From positions 1-64,000 of the forward strand of contig JAHFUZ010000012.1 of the NCBI GenBank assembly GCA_023264815.1: 64,000 nt of DNA, read 5' to 3'. Below, piece by piece: positions 34,631 through 42,390 of the stretch. The notes below the pieces were generated by a model. It was not told the origin of the DNA, did no database searches, and worked only from the letters and a program-made list of their open reading frames with translations. Source of the stretch: Arthrobacter sp. (GTDB lineage Bacteria; Actinomycetota; Actinomycetes; Actinomycetales; Micrococcaceae). Position 1 is the first letter of the stretch. Every line of letters starts with the position of its first letter. The translations under genes were made by a program, and so were the position numbers.

Positions 34631-37600
34631 ATGACCCACACTGCAACGGAAACCTCCGGACGGACCGACGTCCCGCAGGCCCGTGCCCTTGCCGCGGAAA
34701 CCATCACCCTGGTCCGCCGCTGGCTGACGGAGGCCTCGAAAGTTCCGGTTGATGCTTCGGCCGAGCAGCTCGCCGGTGTGCTGAAGGACCCCAACGGCCT
34801 GGCGTTCACCGTTGGCTTCGTGGATGGCGTGGTCCGTCCCGAGGACCTGCACGTTGCCGCCCGCAACCTTGCCGCCCTCGCCCCCAGGGTCCCGGCGTTC
34901 TTGCCCTGGTACATGCGCAGCGCAGTGCAGCTCGGCGGCACCGTTGCCCCCGTCCTGCCGCAGGTTGTCATCCCCATCGCCCGCCGCGTGCTCCGCGAGA
35001 TGGTGGGCCATCTGATTGTGGACGCCACCGACGCCAAGCTGGGCCCGGCCATCGCCAAGATCAAGAAAGACGGCATCAAGCTCAACGTCAACCTCCTCGG
35101 CGAGGCTGTCCTGGGCGAGCACGAGGCCTCCCGCCGGCTCGAAGGCACGCACACCCTGCTGGCCCGCCCCGACGTCGACTACGTGTCCATCAAGGTCTCC
35201 TCCACGGTCGCCCCGCACTCCGCCTGGGCGTTCGACGAGGCCGTGGAGCACGTGGTGGAGAAGCTCACCCCGCTGTTCGAGCGGGCTGCCTCGTTCGCTA
35301 ACACCGGCACCGGCCAGAAGGCCAAGTTCATCAACCTGGACATGGAGGAGTACAAGGACCTGGACATGACCATCGCGGTCTTCACCAGGATCCTGGACAA
35401 GCCCGAATTCAAGGACCTGGAGGCCGGCATCGTGCTCCAGGCCTACCTCCCGGACGCACTCTCCGCGATGATCCGCCTGCAGGAATGGGCCGCGGAACGC
35501 CGTGCCAAGGGCGGTGCCGCCATCAAGGTCCGCGTGGTCAAGGGCGCCAACCTGCCCATGGAACAGGTGGAGGCCTCGCTGCACGACTGGCCGCTGGCCA
35601 CCTGGCATACCAAGCAGGACTCGGACACCAACTACAAGCGCGTCATCAACTACGCCCTGCACCCGGACCGGATCAGCAACATCCGCATCGGCGTGGCCGG
35701 CCACAACCTCTTCGACATCGCCTTCGCCTGGCTGCTCGCCAAGCAGCGCGGTATCGCGGATACCGCACAGCAGAGTATCGAGTTCGAGATGCTGCTGGGC
35801 ATGGCGCAGGGCCAGGCCGAGGCCGTCAAGAAGGACGTCGGCTCCCTGCTCCTCTACACCCCGGTGGTGCACCCGGCCGAGTTCGACGTCGCCATCGCCT
35901 ACCTCATCCGCCGCCTCGAAGAAGGCGCCAGCCAGGACAATTTCATGTCCGCGGTGTTCGAACTCAGCGAGAACGAGTCGCTGTTCGAGCGCGAGAAACA
36001 GCGTTTCCTCGCGTCCCTGGACAGGCTCGACGACGCCGTCCCCCCGGCCAACCGGCAGCAGAACCGCAGCCTGCCGCCGCAGCCCCTGCCGCACGACTCG
36101 TTCCACAACACCCCGGACACGGACCCGTCGCTGCCGGCCAACCGTGACTGGGGCCGCGCCATCCTGGGCCGCGTCCGGTCCTCCACCCTCGGCAATGCAG
36201 CAGTGGAACAAGCCACCATTACAGACGCCGACACGCTGAACACGGTCATCACCACCGCCGTCGAAAAGGGCAAGGCCTGGGGCGCCCTCTCTGGTGACGA
36301 GCGGGCCGAGATCCTGCACCGCGCCGGCGACGTCCTCGAGGCCCGCCGCGCAGACCTGCTCGAGGTCATGGCCAGCGAAACCGGCAAGACCATCGACCAG
36401 GGTGACCCCGAGGTCAGTGAAGCCGTGGACTTCGCGCACTACTACGCCGAATCGGCGCGCAAGCTGGAAAAGGTCGACGGCGCCACGTTCGTCCCAGCGA
36501 AGCTCACGGTGGTGACCCCGCCCTGGAACTTCCCGGTCGCCATCCCGGCGGGGTCCACCCTCGCGGCACTCGCCGCCGGCTCCGCCGTCGTGATCAAACC
36601 CGCCAAGCAGGCCCGCCGCAGCGGCGCCGTGATGATCGAGGCGCTCTGGGAGGCCGGCGTCCCCCGCGACGTGCTGACCATGGTTCAGCTGGGCGAGCGT
36701 GAGCTCGGCCAGCAGCTGATCAGCCATCCGGCCGTGGACCGCGTCATCCTCACCGGCGGCTACGAAACCGCCGAGCTGTTCCGCTCCTTCCGCAAGGACC
36801 TGCCCCTGCTGGCCGAAACCAGCGGCAAAAACGCCATCATCGTCACCCCCAGCGCCGACCTGGACCTGGCGGCGAAGGATGTGGCGTACTCCGCGTTCGG
36901 CCACGCAGGCCAGAAGTGCTCCGCCGCTTCACTGGTGATCCTGGTGGGATCTGTTGCCACGTCCAAGCGGTTCCACAACCAGCTGATCGACGCCGTCACC
37001 TCCCTGAAGGTGGGCTACCCGGAAGATCCCACCAGCCAGATGGGGCCCATTATCGAGCCCGCCAACGGCAAGCTCCTCAACGCCCTCACCACCCTCGGCG
37101 AAGGCGAAACCTGGGCCGTTGAACCGCGCAGGCTGGACAACACCGGCCGGCTCTGGAGCCCGGGTGTGCGCCACGGCGTCCGCCGCGGATCCTACTTCCA
37201 CCTCACCGAATTCTTCGGCCCGGTCCTCGGCGTCATGACCGCCGAGACGCTCGAGGAAGCCATCGCCATCCAGAACCAGATTGAATACGGCCTCACGGCG
37301 GGGCTGCACTCCCTGAACCCCGACGAGCTCGGCATCTGGCTGGACACCATCCAGGCCGGCAACCTCTACGTCAACCGCGGCATCACCGGCGCCATTGTGC
37401 AGCGCCAGCCGTTCGGCGGCTGGAAAAAGTCCGCCGTCGGCGCCGGCACCAAGGCCGGCGGACCGAACTACCTTGCCGGCCTCGGCGACTGGACCAGCAG
37501 GGAGAGCGCCGCGACGGCCGCCGTCAGCGACGCGGCCGTGCGGCGTGTCCTGAGCGCAGTGGCCGGCGCCCTGCAGCCGGGTGAACTCGGGTCGCTTCAG

Positions 37601-38128
37601 CGTTCGCTGGCCTCCGACGCGCAGGCGTGGGCCGAGGAGTTCGGCACGGCCAAGGACGTCTCCGGCCTGAGCGCAGAGCGGAACATCTTCCGCTACCGTC
37701 CGCTGCCGGTCACCGTCCGCCTGTCCGAAGGCGCCCCGCTGGCACACCTGGCGCGGACCGTGGCAGCCGGTGTCCTGGCGGGGTCGGCACTCACGGTGTC
37801 CACCGCCGTCGAACTTCCCGCCCAGCTGCGCTCCGTGCTGACCGGGGCGGACATCAGCGTCACGGTGGAGTCCGACGCCGGCTGGCTGGCATCGGCGTCG
37901 CGCCTCGCGGCGGCGGGCAAACTGTCCGGCGCGCGGATCCGCCTGATCGGCGGCGATGCCACCGCCCTCGCGGAAGCCACCGGCGGCCGCCCGGACGTGG
38001 CGGTCTACGCCCACCCGGTCACCGAAGCAGGCCGCGTTGAACTGCTGCCGTTCCTCCACGAGCAGGCCATCAGCATCACCGCGCACCGCTTCGGCACGCC
38101 GAACCACCTCTCGGACGCGCTGATCTAA
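34631..38128 (+). CDS. putA: Bifunctional proline dehydrogenase / L-glutamate gamma-semialdehyde dehydrogenase
   Basis: A 1165-residue PutA that oxidises proline to glutamate in two steps. An FAD-dependent proline dehydrogenase barrel occupies about residues 50-480 (KFINLDMEEYKDLDMT, RVVKGANLPMEQ). The NAD-dependent aldehyde dehydrogenase domain occupies about 520-1010 (VTPPWNFPVAIPAGS; catalytic E729 in LLAETSGKN and C763 in GHAGQKCSAAS). A ~150-residue C-terminal extension follows. It lacks the ribbon-helix-helix DNA-binding domain of enterobacterial PutA, so regulation must come from elsewhere, most likely the LysR protein at 31.8-32.8 kb. AAGGAAA lies 12 bases before the ATG. A perfect 18-bp terminator follows. 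Confidence 0.96.
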   Translation: MTHTATETSGRTDVPQARALAAETITLVRRWLTEASKVPVDASAEQLAGVLKDPNGLAFTVGFVDGVVRPEDLHVAARNLAALAPRVPAFLPWYMRSAVQLGGTVAPVLPQVVIPIARRVLREMVGHLIVDATDAKLGPAIAKIKKDGIKLNVNLLGEAVLGEHEASRRLEGTHTLLARPDVDYVSIKVSSTVAPHSAWAFDEAVEHVVEKLTPLFERAASFANTGTGQKAKFINLDMEEYKDLDMTIAVFTRILDKPEFKDLEAGIVLQAYLPDALSAMIRLQEWAAERRAKGGAAIKVRVVKGANLPMEQVEASLHDWPLATWHTKQDSDTNYKRVINYALHPDRISNIRIGVAGHNLFDIAFAWLLAKQRGIADTAQQSIEFEMLLGMAQGQAEAVKKDVGSLLLYTPVVHPAEFDVAIAYLIRRLEEGASQDNFMSAVFELSENESLFEREKQRFLASLDRLDDAVPPANRQQNRSLPPQPLPHDSFHNTPDTDPSLPANRDWGRAILGRVRSSTLGNAAVEQATITDADTLNTVITTAVEKGKAWGALSGDERAEILHRAGDVLEARRADLLEVMASETGKTIDQGDPEVSEAVDFAHYYAESARKLEKVDGATFVPAKLTVVTPPWNFPVAIPAGSTLAALAAGSAVVIKPAKQARRSGAVMIEALWEAGVPRDVLTMVQLGERELGQQLISHPAVDRVILTGGYETAELFRSFRKDLPLLAETSGKNAIIVTPSADLDLAAKDVAYSAFGHAGQKCSAASLVILVGSVATSKRFHNQLIDAVTSLKVGYPEDPTSQMGPIIEPANGKLLNALTTLGEGETWAVEPRRLDNTGRLWSPGVRHGVRRGSYFHLTEFFGPVLGVMTAETLEEAIAIQNQIEYGLTAGLHSLNPDELGIWLDTIQAGNLYVNRGITGAIVQRQPFGGWKKSAVGAGTKAGGPNYLAGLGDWTSRESAATAAVSDAAVRRVLSAVAGALQPGELGSLQRSLASDAQAWAEEFGTAKDVSGLSAERNIFRYRPLPVTVRLSEGAPLAHLARTVAAGVLAGSALTVSTAVELPAQLRSVLTGADISVTVESDAGWLASASRLAAAGKLSGARIRLIGGDATALAEATGGRPDVAVYAHPVTEAGRVELLPFLHEQAISITAHRFGTPNHLSDALI

Positions 38129-38163
38129 CAAGCCCTGCAGGACGCGCCCCGGCGCCGCAAAAG

Positions 38164-38202
38164 AAAGTCCCGACGGCCGCCAAAGGCGGCCGTCGGGACT
38201 TT
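38164..38202 (+). terminator. Terminator after putA
   Basis: A perfect 18-bp stem (AAAGTCCCGACGGCCGCC and its complement) with a 3-nt loop, ending in TTT, 35 bases after the putA stop. Confidence 0.93.
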
Positions 38203-38252
38203 CCTGTTGTAGTGTGGGCCCGCGCCGGACACGGCGGGCGGAGACCAGGGAG

Positions 38253-38567
38253 TTAACCCAGATACCAGCCTGGGGGAGTCCACGACGTGGGAACGCTGTG
38301 GGCGGAGAAATCTTCGCAACGGGTGCAGGTGTAGGCGACTTCGCCCAGTGTCCTGACCGCCCCGTCACGCCGGTAAACCGGAGGGACATACGACTCAAGG
38401 TAGATGAATTCGTCCGTGCCGCACTTGTCGCAGGTTGGCTTTCCTACGTATTCGGTGGCGTGGGTGATGCCGGTGCTGTAGCTGGAATGGTGAGTAACCA
38501 GCGGGCGTACGGTGTTATGTCGCGGGGCAAATACTGGGTGGAGATGGGTGTTCTCGGCTGTCGTCAT
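38253..38567 (-). CDS. Small zinc-ribbon-like hypothetical protein
   Basis: A 104-residue protein starting MTTAENTHLHPVFAPRH, with two CxxC knuckles (CDKCG and CTRCE) about 35 residues apart, the pattern of a treble-clef or zinc-ribbon fold. The end SWTPPGWYLG is aromatic-rich. I do not recognise the family. ATG 38567 is used; GGATAGG ten bases upstream may be the -10 of a leaderless message. The coding signal is reasonable, and it is convergent with putA across the terminator. Confidence 0.6.
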   Translation of the reverse strand: MTTAENTHLHPVFAPRHNTVRPLVTHHSSYSTGITHATEYVGKPTCDKCGTDEFIYLESYVPPVYRRDGAVRTLGEVAYTCTRCEDFSAHSVPTSWTPPGWYLG

Positions 38568-38626
38568 TGGCTGCCTATCCCGTACGCCGCCGCCCATGGA
38601 TTGCAGGGCGCACTCATAGTATTGGA

Positions 38627-38679
38627 CCGGCCTCTGCTTGACCCCATGGGTAATCCAGCATAGGGGAGGCCGGGTTTTT
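38627..38679 (+). terminator. Terminator-like hairpin on the plus strand without an obvious upstream gene
   Basis: CCGGCCTC (38627-38634) pairs with GAGGCCGG (38666-38673) and is followed by GTTTTT on the plus strand. No rightward gene ends nearby, since putA already has its own terminator at 38164. It may serve an unseen small transcript or be incidental. Confidence 0.35.
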
Positions 38680-38707
38680 CTTCAATGGTTTTGTGTTATT
38701 AGTGAGG

Positions 38708-39562
38708 CTAAACGGGTTTCTTGAGAGTCCTGCCCACAATGGCCTGGGTGAGGGCATCGATCACCTCCGCATTTGCCAGCGGGTTGCGGATCAGGGTGAA
38801 GTCGACGTCGCCCACCGCCGGCAGGTCAAACCGCCTGGTGATGATCCTCAGATCCTCCGGAACCAGTGACGTGGGCATGACCGCCACGCCGATGCCGGCG
38901 CGGAGCGCCGCCAGAACGCCGCTGATCTGCCGGGTGGTGCACGTGATCCGCCACGTCCGCCCATGCGATTCGAGGGCATCGATGGCCAGTTTCCGGCTGA
39001 GGCTGGGGGAGGGGTAGGCGATCAGCGGCACCGGATCCCCCGGTTCCAGGGCAGTCTGCTCCAGCCCCACCCACGAGAAGGAATCGTGCTGGACCACTGT
39101 GCCGTCCTTGGCGCCGGCCACCCATTTCACAAAGACGAGGTCCAGTTGCCCGGCGTTGAGTTTCTTGTACAGCTGGTCGCTCTGGCCCACGGTGAGCTCA
39201 AGGTTGATCTGGGTGTACACCTGCCGGAACTCACGCAGGATTCGGGGGAGTCCGGTGATGGCCAGGTCATCGGCCGTGCCAAAACGCAGCCGGCCGCGCA
39301 TGGCCGAGCCGGAGAAATAGCGGCTGGCGGCATCGTGGGCCGAGAGGATGCTGCGGGCGAAGCCGGCCATGGCGTCCCCGTTGTCCGTCAGTCTGACGTC
39401 ACGCGTGTCGCGGCTGATGAGGTTGCGTTTGGCAGCGGTCTCCAGCTTGCGGACGTGCTGACTGACCGTAGGCTGTGCCAGGCCCAGCCGTTCGGCCGCC
39501 TTGGTGAAGCTCAGCGTCTCGGCCACGGCCAGGAAGGACCGAAGCTGTGCGGGTTCAAACAT
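38708..39562 (-). CDS. LysR-type transcriptional regulator
   Basis: A 284-residue LysR protein. The winged helix MFEPAQLRSFLAVAETLSFT then KAAERLGLAQPTVSQHVRKLE is followed by a ligand domain. Divergent from an MFS transporter, so probably its regulator. The ~160-bp spacer holds an AT-rich segment (39612-39665) with ATGAT ... ATCAT arms that could contain LysR half-sites. The inducer is unknown. Confidence 0.88.
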   Translation of the reverse strand: MFEPAQLRSFLAVAETLSFTKAAERLGLAQPTVSQHVRKLETAAKRNLISRDTRDVRLTDNGDAMAGFARSILSAHDAASRYFSGSAMRGRLRFGTADDLAITGLPRILREFRQVYTQINLELTVGQSDQLYKKLNAGQLDLVFVKWVAGAKDGTVVQHDSFSWVGLEQTALEPGDPVPLIAYPSPSLSRKLAIDALESHGRTWRITCTTRQISGVLAALRAGIGVAVMPTSLVPEDLRIITRRFDLPAVGDVDFTLIRNPLANAEVIDALTQAIVGRTLKKPV

Positions 39563-39723
39563 GCCGGACTCCTCTGGGGTACCGCCGCCTGTTTTCGCAG
39601 GTCCGGCTCAAGTGTTATTACGTTTCATGATGCTAGTTATAGGCCAAATAGGTCTACATAATCATCCGGAACCAGCCTAGCGTGGGAAGCATCCCACCCA
39701 CCCGCTTCCCTGAGGACACACCC

Positions 39724-41115
39724 GTGGCTCCCCCACCGCCGTCGTCGGCAACCGTCAGCCAGCCCGTCATCGATTCCGCCTCCGCCACCGTCGCTGCAGC
39801 CACCGCCCCGCAAACCCAGCCCATCGCCGTCGTCAGCGACCACCTCCCGTGGCGGCACACCTTCATCTCCCTGAAAGTCCCCAACTTCCGCCTCTTCGCC
39901 ATCGGCCACTTTGTGGCCGTCGTGGCCCTCTGGATGCAGCGGATCGCGCAGGACTGGCTGGTGCTGGAACTCTCCGGCTCCGTCACCGCCGTGGGCATCA
40001 CCGTGGCGCTGCAGTTCATGCCGTCGCTCCTGCTGGGCCCGTGGGGCGGGATGATGGCGGACCGGTTCGCCAAACGGAGGATCCTGATGCTGTGCCAGAG
40101 CCTGGCCGCGGCCATGGCGGCGGCCCTCGCGGTGCTGTCCCTGACCGGCGTCATCGAGGTGTGGCACGTGTACGTCATTGCCCTGGCGCTGGGCCTGGTC
40201 ACAGTGCTGGACCAGCCCGCCCGCCAGGTCTTCGTCAACGAACTGGTGGGTCCCACGTACCTGCGCAACGCGATCAGCGTCAATTCCACCACCTTCCAGC
40301 TGGGTGGTCTGATCGGCCCGGCGCTCGCCGGGCTCCTGCTCACGGCTGTCGGCGCCGGTTGGGCGTTCGCGGCGAACGCGGTGGCGTGCTGCTCCACCGT
40401 GGCCATGCTGCTGCTCCTGCGGAAGGACCAGCTGTTTGTCAGCGCGCCGGCCCCGAAGAAGAAGGGCATGCTGCGGGAGGGGCTGCGGTATGCGCTGAGC
40501 AAGCCCACCATCTATTGGCCGTGGCTGATGGCCGGGTTCATCGCAGTCTTCGCCATGAGCCTTCCGGTGCTGCTCGCCGCGTTCGCGGACCACGTGTTCG
40601 ACGTCGGTGCAGGCGGCTATGGCCTGCTCAACGCGCTGGTTGCGCTCGGCGCCCTCGCGGGTGCCGTCGCGTCCACCCGTCGACGGCAGCTGCGGCTGCG
40701 CTCGGTAGTGTTCTGCGCCGGCATGTACGGACTGATGCTCTGCCTGGCAGCCCTGGCGCCGTCCATGCTGTGGTTCGGCGCGGTGATGGTCCTGTCCGGC
40801 TTCTGGTGCCTGATGTTCCTGACCGGGTCCAACCAGCTGGTCCAGATCAGTTCGAACGTGGGCATCCGCGGACGCGTGATGAGCCTGTACATCATGGTGC
40901 TGATCGGCGGTCAGGCCATCGGCGGGCCCATGCTTGGCTGGATTGCCGAACACGTGGACCCGCACGCTGCCCTGCTTGTGTCCGGCGGGGTGCCGGCGCT
41001 CGCTGCCGTGACTGTCGGATTGGTGCTGGCCCGGAAAGGTGCCCTGAAGCTTCGGGTGGATCTGAAGGACCGTCGGCACCCGGTGAGGATTGTCGGCCGG
41101 CTGGCCGCAGGCTGA
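39724..41115 (+). CDS. MFS transporter (EntS-like)
   Basis: A 463-residue, 12-helix MFS protein of the EntS/multidrug group. Features are FRLFAIGHFVAVVALWMQRI in helix 1, GGMMADRFAKRRILMLCQ in the signature loop, and VLDQPARQVFVNELVGP. It probably exports a small molecule such as a siderophore or drug. GTG 39724 with GAGGA upstream is chosen. GTG 39682 would add a 14-residue Pro-rich start. The first ~45 residues are Ala/Pro/Thr-rich and not membrane-spanning. Confidence 0.82.
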   Translation: MAPPPPSSATVSQPVIDSASATVAAATAPQTQPIAVVSDHLPWRHTFISLKVPNFRLFAIGHFVAVVALWMQRIAQDWLVLELSGSVTAVGITVALQFMPSLLLGPWGGMMADRFAKRRILMLCQSLAAAMAAALAVLSLTGVIEVWHVYVIALALGLVTVLDQPARQVFVNELVGPTYLRNAISVNSTTFQLGGLIGPALAGLLLTAVGAGWAFAANAVACCSTVAMLLLLRKDQLFVSAPAPKKKGMLREGLRYALSKPTIYWPWLMAGFIAVFAMSLPVLLAAFADHVFDVGAGGYGLLNALVALGALAGAVASTRRRQLRLRSVVFCAGMYGLMLCLAALAPSMLWFGAVMVLSGFWCLMFLTGSNQLVQISSNVGIRGRVMSLYIMVLIGGQAIGGPMLGWIAEHVDPHAALLVSGGVPALAAVTVGLVLARKGALKLRVDLKDRRHPVRIVGRLAAG

Positions 41116-41208
41116 ACCGCGGCGGTGATTGTGCCCGTGGCTTCCCGGTGTGAAAATGACGCTCTGGGTACTGCGCTGGGCAGACCTTGCGGACCTCCGG
41201 GAAGCATC

Positions 41209-41586
41209 ATGGGATCCATCACGATTGACAGCACCATCCTCATTCCCTGTGGACGCGCGGACGTCTATGCGTTCTGCGTGGATCCGGAAGCCCGCGCCGC
41301 GGTACCCGGGCAGGAGGGTGTGGCGCTGCACGTCCAGGACCGGGTCCAGGACCGGTCCTGGACCGAAGTACTCGAAGCCCGCACAGAGACCATCACGTGC
41401 ACGTGCGTGGTGTACCCCGTGGCGGACAGCACCCGGCTCACCGTCAGCGCACAGTACCTTCCGAAGGGACTCGGCCGGATGTTCCCGGCGGCCAGGGAGA
41501 GTGCTTACCGGAAGCAGGAGGCGGCACGGCTGGCGGCGCTGAAAAAGGCCGTGGAACGTGGCACCAGGAAAGCGAAGAGCGTTTAG
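41209..41586 (+). CDS. SRPBCC-family protein (copy 1)
   Basis: A 125-residue START/SRPBCC (polyketide-cyclase-like) protein beginning MGSITIDSTILIPCGRADVY. It is shorter than the usual ~145 because the first helix-strand region is condensed. It resembles the protein at 41933-42376 on the other side of the tRNA: IPCGRADVYAFCVD versus IPRDAMDVYTFLAD, and YLPKGLGRMF versus YQPKGFLGLM. The ligand is unknown. GGGAAG lies upstream of ATG 41209; the frame is open earlier but without homology. Confidence 0.72.
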   Translation: MGSITIDSTILIPCGRADVYAFCVDPEARAAVPGQEGVALHVQDRVQDRSWTEVLEARTETITCTCVVYPVADSTRLTVSAQYLPKGLGRMFPAARESAYRKQEAARLAALKKAVERGTRKAKSV

Positions 41587-41608
41587 CGGTGGCCGGTTTG
41601 GTCCGGCA

Positions 41609-41682
41609 TGGAGCGGCTGACGGGAATCGAACCCGCGTATCAAGCTTGGGAAGCTAGCGCTCTACCATTGAGCTACAGCCGC
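41609..41682 (-). tRNA. tRNA-Gly, anticodon CCC
   Basis: A complete cloverleaf on the minus strand: acceptor GCGGCTG/CAGCCGC, D-arm GCTC/GAGC with the loop AATGGTA, anticodon loop TTCCCAA (anticodon CCC at 41648-41650), T-arm GCGGG-TTCGATT-CCCGT, discriminator T and an encoded CCA. The anticodon stem CTAGC/GCTTG contains one T-T mismatch. A CTGCCCC/GGGGCAG hairpin (41684-41705) lies just upstream of its 5' end. Confidence 0.95.
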
Positions 41683-41932
41683 GCTGCCCCACGTTCGCGG
41701 GGCAGAACTTAGCTTAGCGCAGAAGCGGCCCCGTCCCGGCAACGGCGCCGCCGCGCCGACCGTGTCTGCCTCATATCCGGCTGGGCCGCGTCATCCAGTA
41801 ACTCTTCAATAACGTCCCCGCCCGGGGCTAGGTGCACGGCAAAATCAATCGCTACTGTGAACCCGTTAGCTGCAGTGTCATGGGGGTGAGGCGGGCTATA
41901 ACCACCGGCCCGACGCTAACCGAAGGAACCCC

Positions 41933-42376
41933 ATGGCATTCGCAGAACACGAGGTACTCATCCCGCGTGACGCCATGGATGTCTACACCTTCCTCGCCGA
42001 CGGCATGAACCTTCCGCAGTGGCGCACCGGTATCCGCAGCATCAGCCTGACCTCCGGCGCCGCTGGATCGAAGGGTGCGGTGTACCAGCAGACGGTGCTG
42101 GGCCGTTCCGGCTGGCCGGTTCCGGCCGACTTCGAAATCACCGAAGCAAGGCCAGGCGCGGAAATACGGTACAGGGTCATTGCCGGCCAGGTGCGGCCGT
42201 CCGGCGGGTACTATCTCAGCACCGAAGCTGCCGGAACACGCGTCCGCTTCGCCCTCGAATATCAGCCCAAGGGCTTCCTCGGGCTGATGAACACCGGGAT
42301 CCACCGGGCTATGAAGGCTGAGGTCGCCCAGCTGGAACGTCTCAAGGACGTGCTGGCCGTCCGCTCGGCCGCGTAG
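41933..42376 (+). CDS. SRPBCC-family protein (copy 2)
   Basis: A 147-residue SRPBCC (START-like) protein. It has MAFAEHEVLIPRDAMDVYTF, a GYYLSTEAAGTRVRFALEY strand region and a long C-terminal helix HRAMKAEVAQLERLKDVLAV, the usual lid of the ligand cavity. Clearly related to the shorter SRPBCC protein at 41.2-41.6 kb. GAAGGA is six bases before the ATG. Ligand and role unknown. Confidence 0.8.
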   Translation: MAFAEHEVLIPRDAMDVYTFLADGMNLPQWRTGIRSISLTSGAAGSKGAVYQQTVLGRSGWPVPADFEITEARPGAEIRYRVIAGQVRPSGGYYLSTEAAGTRVRFALEYQPKGFLGLMNTGIHRAMKAEVAQLERLKDVLAVRSAA

Positions 42377-42390
42377 CTCCGCGGGCGCTG

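Noticed and set aside
41157..41164. GACGCTCT upstream of the first SRPBCC gene, similar to the 32-bp repeat box
   Set aside because: Only about 9-10 of 15 box positions match, with no partner at 32 bp and no A-rich core.
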